Position numbers and translations under genes: made by a program | Shown here: piece after piece, positions 45,070 to 53,380 of the stretch | How the letters are laid out: each line of letters opens with the position of its first letter | How positions within the stretch are numbered: position 1 is the stretch's first letter | DNA from: Granulicoccus phenolivorans DSM 17626 = NBRC 107789 = JCM 15570 | Lineage (GTDB): Bacteria > Actinomycetota > Actinomycetes > Propionibacteriales > Propionibacteriaceae | DNA: 64,000 nt | Direction of reading: 5' to 3' | Assembly: GCF_000423085.1 (NCBI RefSeq) | Contig: NZ_AUHH01000007.1 | Location: forward strand, 120,817 to 184,816 | The notes under the pieces: generated by a model | What the model was told of the DNA's origin: nothing | Database searches by the model: none | What the model saw: the letters and a program-made list of their open reading frames with translations, nothing else

Positions 45070-45398
45070 ACGCCCTGGGCAACCTCGAGGTCTGGCTGTG
45101 GATCGCAGTCGCCTGCGTGATCGCGTACGCCACCAAGCTGGCCGGTTACCTGTTGCCGCGCCGGTGGCTGGCCCGACCCTGGGTGATGCGGGCCAGCCAG
45201 ATCCTCACCGTGGGCCTGCTGACCTCGCTGGTGGTCACCAACACCGTGGTCTCCGGGACCCACCTCACTCTGGATGCGCGCCTGCTCGCCGTCGGGGCGG
45301 CCGCGGTTGCCCTGGTCCTGCGCGCCCCGTACCTGGTGGTGGTGATCGTCGGCGCCGCCGCGGCGGCGCTGGGCCGCTGGGCCGGGATCGCCGCCTAA
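45066..45398 (+). CDS. azlD: AzlD-type branched-chain amino acid exporter, small subunit
   Basis: A 110-residue membrane protein with four hydrophobic segments, matching AzlD/YgaH in size and in the [15 protein letters not shown] start and [13 protein letters not shown] end. It is translationally coupled to azlC. Its stop overlaps the stop of the convergent CoA-transferase gene by three to four bases. Confidence 0.93.
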   Translation: MNALGNLEVWLWIAVACVIAYATKLAGYLLPRRWLARPWVMRASQILTVGLLTSLVVTNTVVSGTHLTLDARLLAVGAAAVALVLRAPYLVVVIVGAAAAALGRWAGIAA

Positions 45399-46510
45399 CG
45401 ATCGGTCGGCGGGTGGGACAGCCAGTCCGCCAGCACGGCCGCGGTGTCGGCGCCCGGCGCCGGGGGCGGGGTCGGCACGGCCGGCTCGGGATGCTCGGAG
45501 AATCGGGGCGCCGCCGCGGCCTGCGACACCCCACCCCACTCGACCAGGCTGCCCCGGGCCGCCAGATGCGGATCCTCGGCGGCCTCGGCGAAGGAGCGCA
45601 CCGGGGTCACACAGGCATCGGTGCCCGCGAACACCGCGGTCCACTCCTCCCGACTCCGCGCGGCGAACGCCGCGGTGAACACTGCCCGCAGGTCCGGCCA
45701 GTTCGCCGGATCGTCGCGCTCGGGGAGATCCCCGGGGGCCAGCCCGAGACCCGCGAGCAGTTCGGCGTAGAACTGGGGCTCCAGGGCCGCGACGGCGACA
45801 TAGCCACCCCCGGCACAGGCGTAGGTGTCGTAGAACGGGGCGCCGCCGTCGAGCAGATTGGTCCCGCGCTCATCGCCCCACAGCCCCATCCCGCGCCAGC
45901 CCAGCACCAGTTGCAGGACGGTGGCGGTCCCGTCGACCATCGCCGCATCGATCACCTGGCCGCGACCGGTCCGGCCACGCTCCAGCAGCGCCGCCAGTAC
46001 GCCGATCAGCAGCATCAGCGATCCGCCACCGATGTCGGCGACCAGGTTCAGTGGCGGAACCGGACGCTCGCCCCGGCGCCCGATGGCGTACAGGCCCCCG
46101 GTCAGCGACAGGTAGTTCAGGTCGTGCCCGGCGGTGTGCGCCCGGGGACCCTCCTGGCCCCAGCCGGTGATCCGGCCGTAGATCAGCCGCGGATTGCGGA
46201 CCCGGCAGTCCTCCGGGCCCACCCCGAGCCGCTCGGCCACCCCGGGGCGGAATCCTTCGATCAGCACGTCGGCGCGCTCGATCAGGTCCAGCACCAGGTC
46301 CCGGTCGGCGGGGCTCTTCAGGTCGGCGGCCACCGACCGGCGTCCGCGCAGCAGCCAGTCCACCGGCCCGGCTTCGGCCCCGGGCGGTACCGGGCGATCG
46401 ATCCGTACGACGTCGGCACCCAGATCGGCCAGCACCATCGCCGCGTGCGGGCCGGGACCGATCCCGGCAAGTTCGACGACCCGCAGGCCCGCCAGCGGCC
46501 CGGGGTTCAT
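45395..46510 (-). CDS. CaiB/BaiF-family CoA transferase (alpha-methylacyl-CoA racemase-like)
   Basis: A 371-residue class III CoA-transferase-fold protein. [31 protein letters not shown] and [13 protein letters not shown] fit the alpha-methylacyl-CoA racemase branch, where the His in GHDLNY and a downstream Asp act as acid and base. Its role would be to interconvert 2-methyl branched acyl-CoA epimers before beta-oxidation. It follows the HSD10-like gene by 13 bases on the same strand. Another CoA-transferase activity cannot be excluded. Confidence 0.9.
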   Translation of the reverse strand: MNPGPLAGLRVVELAGIGPGPHAAMVLADLGADVVRIDRPVPPGAEAGPVDWLLRGRRSVAADLKSPADRDLVLDLIERADVLIEGFRPGVAERLGVGPEDCRVRNPRLIYGRITGWGQEGPRAHTAGHDLNYLSLTGGLYAIGRRGERPVPPLNLVADIGGGSLMLLIGVLAALLERGRTGRGQVIDAAMVDGTATVLQLVLGWRGMGLWGDERGTNLLDGGAPFYDTYACAGGGYVAVAALEPQFYAELLAGLGLAPGDLPERDDPANWPDLRAVFTAAFAARSREEWTAVFAGTDACVTPVRSFAEAAEDPHLAARGSLVEWGGVSQAAAAPRFSEHPEPAVPTPPPAPGADTAAVLADWLSHPPTDR

Positions 46511-46523
46511 CGCGCCCGGGCCG

Positions 46524-47285
46524 TCATCGCGCCGCCATCCGGATCGCGCCGTCCAGGCGAATGGTCTCGCCGTTGAGCATCGGGTTCTCCGCGATCTGGG
46601 TGACCAGCAGCGCGTACTCCCGCGGGTTGCCCAGCCGCGCGGGATGCGGCACCTGCTGGCCGAGCGATTGCCGGGCCTCCTCGGGCAGCCCGGCCAGCAT
46701 CGGGGTTTCGAACAGCCCCGGCGCGATCGTGTTCACCCGGATCTGGGTGGCGGCGAGCTCCCGGGCGATCGGCAGGGTCATCGCCACCACGCCGCCCTTG
46801 GACGCCGAGTACGCCGCCTGCCCGATCTGGCCCTCGAATGCGGCGACCGAGGCGGTGTTGACGATCAGGCCGCGTTCGCCGTCGAGCACGTCCAGTTGCT
46901 GCATCCGGGCCGCGGTCAGCCGGATGACGTTGAAGGTGCCCAACAGGTTGATCTCCAGCACCCGCTGGAACACCTCCAGCGGGAACGGCCCGTTCTTGCC
47001 GACGACCCGGGCGGCATCGCCCACCCCGGCACAGTTGACCACCACGCGCAGGTCGCCGAGGTCGTCGGCCACCCCGATCGCGGCGGCCACGTCGGCCTCC
47101 CGGCGCACATCGGCCGGGGCGAACCGGATGTCTGCTCCGCTCTCCCGGGCTATCTGCGCGCCCGCCGAGGTCGGCAGGTCGAGGATCACGACCTTGGCCC
47201 CCTTGGCCTGCAGGGCCCGCGCGGTGGCCAGGCCCAGGCCCGACGCCCCTCCGGTGACCAGCGCTACCTGTCCGGAAACATCCAT
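46524..47285 (-). CDS. HSD10-like 3-hydroxyacyl-CoA dehydrogenase (SDR)
   Basis: A 253-residue SDR close to type II 3-hydroxyacyl-CoA dehydrogenase (HSD17B10). It has [13 protein letters not shown], an Asp after strand 2 (VVILDLP) indicating NAD, NCAGVG, the catalytic Ser in NTASVAAF, and the Tyr-Lys pair in YSASK. The start at ATG 47285 has GGAG six bases upstream; an ATG at 47300 lacks a site. It forms a fatty-acid or branched-chain degradation set with the racemase-like gene and the divergent enoyl-CoA hydratase. Confidence 0.93.
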   Translation of the reverse strand: MDVSGQVALVTGGASGLGLATARALQAKGAKVVILDLPTSAGAQIARESGADIRFAPADVRREADVAAAIGVADDLGDLRVVVNCAGVGDAARVVGKNGPFPLEVFQRVLEINLLGTFNVIRLTAARMQQLDVLDGERGLIVNTASVAAFEGQIGQAAYSASKGGVVAMTLPIARELAATQIRVNTIAPGLFETPMLAGLPEEARQSLGQQVPHPARLGNPREYALLVTQIAENPMLNGETIRLDGAIRMAAR

Positions 47286-47323
47286 CGAGAACTCCCTCAT
47301 CACGCGGCCCCCCGTTGGGCACT

Positions 47324-47335
47324 TAGCGAGCGCTA
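47324..47335. promoter_or_regulatory. candidate operator TAGCG-N2-CGCTA
   Basis: Palindrome in the divergent promoter region between the HSD10-like and enoyl-CoA hydratase genes. It shares AGCGnnCGCT with the site at 48890-48901 in front of the TetR gene. Confidence 0.6.
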
Positions 47336-47426
47336 GATCGACGCTAGCACGTACGCTGGGTCCGGCAACGGGGCTCCCGGGCACCGTTGCGACCCGAATC
47401 CGAGCGACCCGAACACAGGAGGACCC

Positions 47427-48215
47427 GTGGGTGAGACCGTACGACAGGCGCGGCTGACGATCCGGCGGGAGGGGGGCGTACGCACGCTCACCATCGATTC
47501 CCCCGAGACCCTCAATGCCGTCGATGAGGCAACGTTGACCGCCCTGGCGCAGGCGGTCGCCACCCCGGATCCCGAGGATCGGGTGATCGTGCTGCGCGGC
47601 AGCGGCCGGGCCTTCTGCTCCGGGGCCGACCTCGGTGCGATCGCGGACGCCGACAATACCGGCGCCCCGACCCTGGATGCGGCCAATCGCCTGGTGCTGG
47701 AGCTGACCCGCTCACCCCTGCCGGTGGTCTCGGTCATCCAGGGCCCGTGTGCGGGGATCGGGGTCTCCCTCGCGCTGGCCGCCGATCTGGTGGTGGCCTC
47801 CGCCGCGGCGTACTTCCAGCTCGCGTTCGCCCGGGTGGGGCTGATGCCCGACGGGGGCGCGACCGCTCTGGTGGCCGCCTCGATCGGGCGCGGTACCGCA
47901 CTGCGACTGGCTCTGCTCGCGGAGCGGTTGAGTGCAGCGGAGGCGCTGAGCCTCGGCCTGGTCGCCCGGGTGGCGCCGGCCGAGGAGTTGGAGTCGGTCG
48001 TGGCCGAAGTGGTGGCGACCCTGGCCGGCGGCCCGGCGGCCGCCCTGGCCCGGACCAAGGCGGCGATCAATCAGGCCACCCTGCCGCATCTGCCGGCGGC
48101 CCTGGAGACCGAACGCGGCGGCCAGCTCGGGCTGCTGCGCGGCGGCGACTTCGTCGAAGGGGTGACCGCTTTCCGGGAGCGCCGGCCCGCGGTCTTCACC
48201 GACACTCCGGGCTGA
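47427..48215 (+). CDS. enoyl-CoA hydratase/isomerase family protein
   Basis: A 262-residue crotonase-fold protein. It has the oxyanion-hole segments [12 protein letters not shown] and [20 protein letters not shown], and [11 protein letters not shown], where the second catalytic position is Asp rather than the Glu of classical hydratase. That makes an isomerase or other crotonase activity possible. AGGAGG lies just before the GTG. It is divergent from the HSD10-like gene and convergent with the TetR gene. Confidence 0.9.
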   Translation: MGETVRQARLTIRREGGVRTLTIDSPETLNAVDEATLTALAQAVATPDPEDRVIVLRGSGRAFCSGADLGAIADADNTGAPTLDAANRLVLELTRSPLPVVSVIQGPCAGIGVSLALAADLVVASAAAYFQLAFARVGLMPDGGATALVAASIGRGTALRLALLAERLSAAEALSLGLVARVAPAEELESVVAEVVATLAGGPAAALARTKAAINQATLPHLPAALETERGGQLGLLRGGDFVEGVTAFRERRPAVFTDTPG

Positions 48216-48224
48216 GCGGGCCGG

Positions 48225-48848
48225 TCAGCCCGGCGCCGCGACTTCGCGGACGCCGACCATCCGCAGCACCAGCCGGACGTAGCGGGCCGCGATCTGCTCG
48301 GGGGGCTGCGGCCCGGTGGTCCGGTACCAGCGAGCGATCGACTGCAACATGCCCAGGATGGCCCGGACGGTGGTGGCCACGTCGTCGACGGTGAAGTCGC
48401 CGGCAGCCACGCCGTCGGCAACCACCCCGCGCACGGCGATCTCGATCCGGTCGCGGACCTCGGCATAGCGGGCGCGGGCCGGGCCGCCGAGATAGCGCGA
48501 TTCGCTGGTGTCCACCACCGCGGCGGAGGCCTGCCGGGTCATCCACAGCACCAGGCACTCGGTCACGTGGGACAGCCGTTCCACCGGATCGGCTCCGTCC
48601 GCGGCGGCCAGTTCGGCGTACCGCGCGATCGGCGTCTCGATCTGCAGGAGCAGTTCGAGCAGCAGCCCTTCCTTGCTGTGGTGGTGGTAGTAGAGGGCCG
48701 GTACGGTCAGGCCGGCGCGCTGGGCGATCTCGCGTACCGAGGCGCCGTGGAATCCCCGCTCGACCAGCACCTCGAGGGTCGCCGACAGAATCGGGCTGAG
48801 GCTGGCCGGTACCTGGTGCCGCCAGTCATCCGGGTCGCTGCCGGTCAT
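48225..48848 (-). CDS. TetR-family regulator of the acyl-CoA genes
   Basis: A 207-residue TetR protein with the helix-turn-helix in ASVREIAQRAGLTVPALYYHHHSKEGLL (about residues 35-65). Its ligand domain resembles actinobacterial regulators of acyl-CoA degradation, which usually respond to acyl-CoA. ATG 48848 has AGGAGG upstream. A palindrome AGCGnnCGCT lies 42 bases upstream of its own gene and another in the HSD10/hydratase divergent region, supporting control of this local set. Confidence 0.92.
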   Translation of the reverse strand: MTGSDPDDWRHQVPASLSPILSATLEVLVERGFHGASVREIAQRAGLTVPALYYHHHSKEGLLLELLLQIETPIARYAELAAADGADPVERLSHVTECLVLWMTRQASAAVVDTSESRYLGGPARARYAEVRDRIEIAVRGVVADGVAAGDFTVDDVATTVRAILGMLQSIARWYRTTGPQPPEQIAARYVRLVLRMVGVREVAAPG

Positions 48849-48889
48849 CGACCCTCCTGTCGGCTCACCGAGCATGTCGGGCCAGCATA

Positions 48890-48901
48890 GAGCGAACGCT
48901 C
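48890..48901. promoter_or_regulatory. candidate operator GAGCG-N2-CGCTC
   Basis: Palindrome upstream of the TetR gene that matches the motif at 47324-47335, as expected for autoregulation. Confidence 0.6.
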
Positions 48902-48958
48902 ACTCCGGACGATGATCCCGGTCCGGATGACGACCGGGGGCCGGTGCCGGGACTGCGG

Positions 48959-49540
48959 TCAGAAGGACGCCGCCACCAGGCCGAACAGGACGATCAGCAT
49001 GACCAGCGCAAGGCTGCCGACCAGGATCCCGACCAACAGCCCCGCGCCCCCGTGCCGCTGCTGCTGGAAGCCGATCGCGCCGGTGCTGAACTGGTTGTAC
49101 GGCCCGGCGTAGAAGACCTCGACAGTCTGGCCCGGGGCAATGTTCACATCCATGGCCGCCTGACCGTACTGGCGCATCCACTGCATGTGGACCTGCAGAT
49201 GGTGCCGGCCCGACGGGCACGGGATCACGTTGCGGCCGTAGCCGATCCGTACCGGATTGCCGTTGATGGTCAGCGTCGGCGGGACGAACGACTGGGTCAG
49301 CACACTGCCCTGTACGTTCAGCACCAGGGTGCCCAGGGCCTGCGGCGCCGGGGCGCCCGGCACAGCCATCGGTGGAGCCGCCGGCATGGTGTACGCGTTG
49401 CCGTCCGGCTCGACCGAACCCGGGCGGGGGTAGCCCTGCCACTGGGGATGGCCCGAAGATGCGGGATAGGTCGGTGGGGCGGGATAGTGCTGCGGTTGAC
49501 CGGGCGGATAGGGCCCGGGCTGCATGGGGGGCTGCGTCAT
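48959..49540 (-). CDS. Pro-rich protein with a C-terminal membrane helix
   Basis: A 193-residue protein. The first 60 residues are Pro/Gln/Tyr-rich; a central beta-rich domain (about 75-150) has a LTINGNPVRIGYGRNVIPCPSGRHHLQVHMQW pattern like a small PEGA-like sheet; the C-terminus is a single membrane helix (about 165-190) with almost no residues after it. It is therefore probably tail-anchored with its domain inside the cell. The function is unknown. A 32-bp tandem repeat lies directly upstream. Confidence 0.75.
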   Translation of the reverse strand: MTQPPMQPGPYPPGQPQHYPAPPTYPASSGHPQWQGYPRPGSVEPDGNAYTMPAAPPMAVPGAPAPQALGTLVLNVQGSVLTQSFVPPTLTINGNPVRIGYGRNVIPCPSGRHHLQVHMQWMRQYGQAAMDVNIAPGQTVEVFYAGPYNQFSTGAIGFQQQRHGGAGLLVGILVGSLALVMLIVLFGLVAASF

Positions 49541-49548
49541 GGCGACCA

Positions 49549-49660
49549 CTGTAAGCGGCCGGAGGCCGCACTGATCCGAACTGTAAGCGGCCGGAGGCCG
49601 CACTGATCCGAACTGTAAGCGGCCGGAGGCCGCACTGAGCCGAACTGTAAGCGGCCGGAA
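49549..49660. repeat. 32-bp tandem repeat, 3.5 units
   Basis: Units begin at 49549, 49581 and 49613, with a 16-base partial unit at 49645-49660. Each holds the inverted repeat GCGGCC-GGA-GGCCGC. The array lies between two minus-strand genes, right after the stop of the 91-residue gene, so it could act as a stack of terminators. Confidence 0.9.
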
Positions 49661-49936
49661 TCAGCCCAGCAGCGCAAGCACCATCAGCAGGAACAGCAGG
49701 ACGGTCGCGACCGAGAGCATGGAGATCATGATCATCCGGCCCCGTTCCTGCCACTGCACGGTGAGTACGGCGGGGTCGATCCGGCGGCCGTCGGCGGTCA
49801 TCAGCTTGGGCCGGTAGCGGGCCGGGATCTCTTCGGGGTAGACCTCCAGCGGCTGCACCTGCACCGTGTCCGACCCACCGTTCAGGCCGTTCAGGAAGCG
49901 ATCGAATTCATCGTCGGAGAAGGAAGCAGCAGGCAT
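49661..49936 (-). CDS. small tail-anchored membrane protein
   Basis: A 91-residue protein. The N-terminus is acidic (FSDDEFDRFLNGLNGG), the middle contains QPLEVYPEEIPARYRPKLMTADGRRIDP, and a C-terminal hydrophobic segment (about residues 66-90) ends the protein. Such short proteins are common in actinobacteria but lack a known role. The ATG follows TAGACT by 7 bases. It is divergent from the GyrI-like gene across an unusually AT-rich stretch (49960-50030). Confidence 0.75.
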   Translation of the reverse strand: MPAASFSDDEFDRFLNGLNGGSDTVQVQPLEVYPEEIPARYRPKLMTADGRRIDPAVLTVQWQERGRMIMISMLSVATVLLFLLMVLALLG

Positions 49937-49943
49937 GCGGCTG

Positions 49944-49949
49944 AGTCTA
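49944..49949 (-). promoter_or_regulatory. -10 box TAGACT of a leaderless-type promoter
   Basis: Minus-strand TAGACT ends 7 bases before the ATG at 49936. Confidence 0.6.
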
Positions 49950-50060
49950 GAAGGCAACAAACGGCAACTCCAAATCGAACAAAAGTTTGTCAAGGGTATT
50001 TATCGAACCTTTACAACAAATTTCGGTCACACCGGCGGGGTCACCGTCGGCCGGGCTGCC

Positions 50061-50066
50061 TAGGAT
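50061..50066 (+). promoter_or_regulatory. -10 box TAGGAT of a leaderless-type promoter
   Basis: TAGGAT ends 6 bases before the ATG at 50073. Confidence 0.6.
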
Positions 50067-50072
50067 TGCTGC

Positions 50073-50540
50073 ATGAGCGTTCTGAGCAATCAGCAAGTGA
50101 CCGATCGCACTGCCAGTCATGCCGCCGTCGTCCGGGACACCGTCCGTCGCGACGAGCTCGGCCCCTTCTATGACCGGGCCTTCACCCAAGTCCTCGAAGT
50201 GCTCAGTGCCCAGGGCCATGACCCCTCGGGCGCCGCTTTCGGGCACTACCTGGGCGTCCCCGGAGAGACCGTCACCCTCGAGGTGGGTTTCGAGATCCCC
50301 GACCCGTGCACGGCCTCCGGTGACGTGATTCCGGTCGAGTTGCCGGCCGGCAAGGTCGCGGTGGCCAGCTATTTCGGCGCCTACGACGGGTTGAGCCAGG
50401 CGTGGCCGGAGTTCGCCCAGTGGATCGTCACCCAGGGTCAGGAGCCGAGCGAGAACATGCTCGAGCTCTATGTCACCGAACCCACCGGGGAGAGCGACCC
50501 GAGCACCCTGCAGACGGACCTGGTCTGGTACCTGGCGTGA
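50073..50540 (+). CDS. GyrI-like small-molecule-binding domain protein
   Basis: A 155-residue stand-alone effector-binding (GyrI/AraC_E_bind) domain, judged from the duplicated beta-alpha pattern and segments such as FGHYLGVPGETVTLEVGFEIPDP and LPAGKVAVASYFGAYDGL. The second segment corresponds to the usual ...GrYA...HxGpYd... region. Such domains bind drugs or metabolites, and some inhibit or protect gyrase; that role cannot be assumed here. It is translationally coupled to the lipoprotein downstream through GTGA. Confidence 0.85.
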   Translation: MSVLSNQQVTDRTASHAAVVRDTVRRDELGPFYDRAFTQVLEVLSAQGHDPSGAAFGHYLGVPGETVTLEVGFEIPDPCTASGDVIPVELPAGKVAVASYFGAYDGLSQAWPEFAQWIVTQGQEPSENMLELYVTEPTGESDPSTLQTDLVWYLA

Positions 50541-51151
50541 TCCGCGGTATCGCGGCGGGGGCCCTGATTCTGGCGCTGGGCGGCCTGGCCGGGTGCTCCA
50601 CCGGACCGGCCCAGCAGCAGCAGACCCCCAGCGTCAGTTTTTCTCCGCGCCAGGGACCCCAGGTGGGCGGTACGCCGCAGGCTCCGGCCCCCGGTACCCC
50701 GTCGGGCCCGGCGACGGCCGGCGCTTCGGCCTCACCGGGCTCGCCGACCGCGACACCCGACGGGGAACCGAACACCGGCGGCGCCCGGTTCGGCCAGACC
50801 ACGACCTGGGAGAACGGTCTGCAGGTCTCCATCGGACAACCGCAGACCTTCGAACCGACCGGCGGTTCCGGTGGCGGCAAGTTCACCGACCGGATCGTGC
50901 TCGAGGTCCGGGTGACCAACGGCACCGGGCAGCCGTACGCCCCGAGCAAGCTCGCCATCACCGCCCAGTCGGGTTCCGGCAACGGTGAGCCGATCACCGA
51001 TCCGGGCCAGGGGGTGGCCCAGCCCGCCGAGGACATCCCCGCCGGAGGTGAGGTCACCTACAAGGTGGCCTTCGGCGTGGAGAACCGGGCCGACCTGCTG
51101 ATCGTGGTCGATCCCGGGGACGGGCTGCCCCCGGCCGCCTTCACCGCCTGA
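50537..51151 (+). CDS. lipoprotein with an outer beta-rich domain
   Basis: A 204-residue secreted protein. The signal peptide ends in the lipobox LAGC at about residue 19, followed by a Pro/Gly/Ser/Thr linker and, from about residue 95, an outer domain of DUF4352-like character (NGLQVSIGQPQTFEP, RIVLEVRVTNGTGQPY). Its GTG overlaps the stop of the GyrI-like gene. The function is unknown. Confidence 0.85.
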   Translation: MIRGIAAGALILALGGLAGCSTGPAQQQQTPSVSFSPRQGPQVGGTPQAPAPGTPSGPATAGASASPGSPTATPDGEPNTGGARFGQTTTWENGLQVSIGQPQTFEPTGGSGGGKFTDRIVLEVRVTNGTGQPYAPSKLAITAQSGSGNGEPITDPGQGVAQPAEDIPAGGEVTYKVAFGVENRADLLIVVDPGDGLPPAAFTA

Positions 51152-51234
51152 GCCGTTCGGCCCCTGCGTGGATCCATACGCGGGCAGCAGCGCAACCACA
51201 GGCCGCACACAGGTGAGCGGCGAACTGTGGAGCC

Positions 51235-52536
51235 ATGAACCGATCCGTGGCCCTGCAGCGCCGGGCGACCCAGCCGGCCGATCCCGCCGGGCCCGCTCCG
51301 ACGGTCGAATCGTTCCGCGGTCCGCGCGGGGCGCTCCCGCCGGGCGTCGCCCCGGTGCGGGTGGCCGTGCCGGTGATCGGGGCGGGGCTGGCGGCGCTGG
51401 CCCTGCTCACCACGGTGGTGGCGTACCTGCGCTCGGGCACCGCCTCGATCGACACCACCGGTGATGTGCTCACCACCGTCGGGGTGCTGCTCGGTCTGCT
51501 CAGTGTCGCCGCGGCGGCGGTACTGATCCTGCTCGCTGTGGGCATTCCCGCGGTCGACGACCTCCTCGGCGCCGACCGGGCCGCCGCCGGGCGGCGCCTG
51601 TTGATCCTCTGGCTGCCGGTGGCCCTGATCGCCGAGGCCCTGCTGGTGGCCGGCGGGTACGCACTGGGCGACAACCCCGGCGCGCTGCACGACTATGCGT
51701 TGCTGCTCGGCGACCCGTGGTTCCGGGCCGGTTGGCTCACGCTCGGCATCCTTGCCGCGGCCACCGCGCTGGGCTTCGGCCTGGTCGGCCCGCTGGTGGC
51801 CAACCTGACCCACCGGCTGCGGGTGCACGCGGTGGCGCCCGGCGAACCGGGTGACCCCGGCGCGATCACCGTGTGGCTGTCCGGGCGCCGGGTCGAGGAC
51901 CTGCTCGCCGGTGGCAGCCGGTATCTGCATGTGCGCCTGCTCACCCCGACCCGGTGGCGCCAGCAGTCCCGGTACGCCCTGGCCCGCGCCGCCGGTCGAC
52001 TCGATGCCGAACACGGCCTGCTGGAAGTGACCCTGCGCCCCGCGCGGCGCACGGCCGGGAAACCCCCGGCACCGGTCCGCCCGGGCACCCGGGTCTGGTT
52101 CACCGGCCCGTACGCCCTGGTCACCAATCCCGCCCGGACGGCCCGCGACGTCGTGCTGGTCGGGATCGGACACGGCACCGCAGTGGTCCGTACGCTGCTG
52201 GAGACCCTCGACTTCGCCCCCGGCCACGCGACCGTGGTGATCCGCGCCACCAGCGCCGACCGGGCGTACCTGCTGCCCGAGATCCAACAACTGTGCCGCC
52301 GGCGCGGGGCCGGGCTGTATGTCCTGCTCGGCCACCGCGGTCGGTTCGGCGACGGCAGCCCGAGCTGGCTGCCGCTGGGCAAGCACGCCTTCCGGCTGCG
52401 CAACTTCGCCCCGAACCTGATCGACTCCGACCTCTATGTCTGCGGCCCGGCCGACGTGACCCGACTGGTCCTCGCCGACGCCCGCGCCGACGGCGTCGAC
52501 CGGCGCCGGCTGCACTGGTCCCCCGACCTCGGCTGA
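51235..52536 (+). CDS. ferredoxin-reductase-like membrane flavoprotein
   Basis: A 433-residue protein with four hydrophobic segments in residues 45-195 followed by a soluble FAD/NAD(P)-type reductase module. The FAD site is weak (SRYALARAAG instead of the usual RxYS/T), while VVLVGIGHGTAVVRTLLETL and the C-terminal DLYVCGPADVTR fit the NAD(P) domain. No haem-ligand His pairs are evident in the membrane part. The ApbE homologue follows 60 bases later, suggesting a shared redox function at the membrane. The electron acceptor is unknown, and the degenerate FAD motif leaves activity open. Confidence 0.75.
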   Translation: MNRSVALQRRATQPADPAGPAPTVESFRGPRGALPPGVAPVRVAVPVIGAGLAALALLTTVVAYLRSGTASIDTTGDVLTTVGVLLGLLSVAAAAVLILLAVGIPAVDDLLGADRAAAGRRLLILWLPVALIAEALLVAGGYALGDNPGALHDYALLLGDPWFRAGWLTLGILAAATALGFGLVGPLVANLTHRLRVHAVAPGEPGDPGAITVWLSGRRVEDLLAGGSRYLHVRLLTPTRWRQQSRYALARAAGRLDAEHGLLEVTLRPARRTAGKPPAPVRPGTRVWFTGPYALVTNPARTARDVVLVGIGHGTAVVRTLLETLDFAPGHATVVIRATSADRAYLLPEIQQLCRRRGAGLYVLLGHRGRFGDGSPSWLPLGKHAFRLRNFAPNLIDSDLYVCGPADVTRLVLADARADGVDRRRLHWSPDLG

Positions 52537-52596
52537 CCGCAGCCCACCCGGACCACCTTCCCCATCCACTCACCGAAAAGAAATCCGGAGCAACCC

Positions 52597-53361
52597 ATGA
52601 CCCAGCTCAGCACCAGGCCCGGCACCGTGAGCAAGTTCGCGCCCCTCGTGTTCACCGCGATGGACACCCTGATCGCGGTGCAGTCGCACACGCGGATCAG
52701 CCCGGACACCGCACTCGGGATCGAGGAGGCCTTCGCCGAGCGCGAGCAGCGGTTCAGCCTGCATCGCGACTCCGAGGCCCGCCAAGTGGCCCGCCATGAG
52801 CTGCCCCTGGACGCCACCTCCGCGGAGTTCCGGGCAACCTACTGGGCCGCGGTCGACTGGGGCGCCCGCACCGACGGCGCCTTCACCCCGCACCACCCGG
52901 CCGGTCACATCGACCTGTTCGGCATCGTCAAGGCCCTGGCCATCCAGGAGGCCGGCGACCTGCTGACCGCGGCCGGGCACCAGGACTGGCTGATCAACGC
53001 CGGCGGCGACCTGTGGCGGCACGGTCGGGCGCCGGTCGGCGAGGCGTGGACGCAGAATCTGCTCGATCCGGCGCATCGTCCCGCCCTGCTCGAGCAGTAC
53101 GCCCCGCACGCCCGGCGCGCCATCGCCTCGGCCGGCGGCCGCGATCGCGGGGAGCACGTGTGGCGCCGTTTCGGGGACGCCACCTACCGCCAGGTCAGTG
53201 TCGCCGCCGACGACATCGTGGCGGCCGACGTGCTGGCCACCGCGATTCTGGCCGGAGGCGAATCCACCCTGGAGCTGGCGCTGGCGCACTGGGACATCGA
53301 TGTGTTCGCCACCGGCCGGGACGGGCGCAGTTGGGTCACCCCGAGTACCCGGGCCGCCTGA
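52597..53361 (+). CDS. apbE: ApbE-like FAD:protein FMN transferase
   Basis: A 254-residue divergent ApbE homologue. Recognisable parts are the TAMDTLIAV start (for AMGT), [20 protein letters not shown] (for DLGGIAKGYAVD), LINAGGDL, and the metal-site region [12 protein letters not shown]. ApbE attaches FMN to threonines of partner redox proteins. It is shorter than usual and lacks the typical HIIDPRTG, reading HVWRRFGDA instead. No FMN-acceptor protein is in the window. GGAG lies 6 bases before the ATG. It follows the reductase-like gene. Confidence 0.8.
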   Translation: MTQLSTRPGTVSKFAPLVFTAMDTLIAVQSHTRISPDTALGIEEAFAEREQRFSLHRDSEARQVARHELPLDATSAEFRATYWAAVDWGARTDGAFTPHHPAGHIDLFGIVKALAIQEAGDLLTAAGHQDWLINAGGDLWRHGRAPVGEAWTQNLLDPAHRPALLEQYAPHARRAIASAGGRDRGEHVWRRFGDATYRQVSVAADDIVAADVLATAILAGGESTLELALAHWDIDVFATGRDGRSWVTPSTRAA

Positions 53362-53368
53362 CAGGCGC

Positions 53369-53374
53369 TACGTT
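53369..53374 (+). promoter_or_regulatory. -10 box TACGTT of a leaderless-type promoter
   Basis: TACGTT ends 6 bases before the ATG of glpK at 53381. Confidence 0.55.
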
Positions 53375-53380
53375 GTCGGG

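Noticed and set aside
49549..49660. CRISPR-like short array
   Set aside because: The 32-bp units are contiguous copies with no spacers.
50073..50540. Dedicated gyrase inhibitor
   Set aside because: The fold looks GyrI-like, but such stand-alone domains bind many small molecules; no evidence ties it to gyrase beyond sharing the window.
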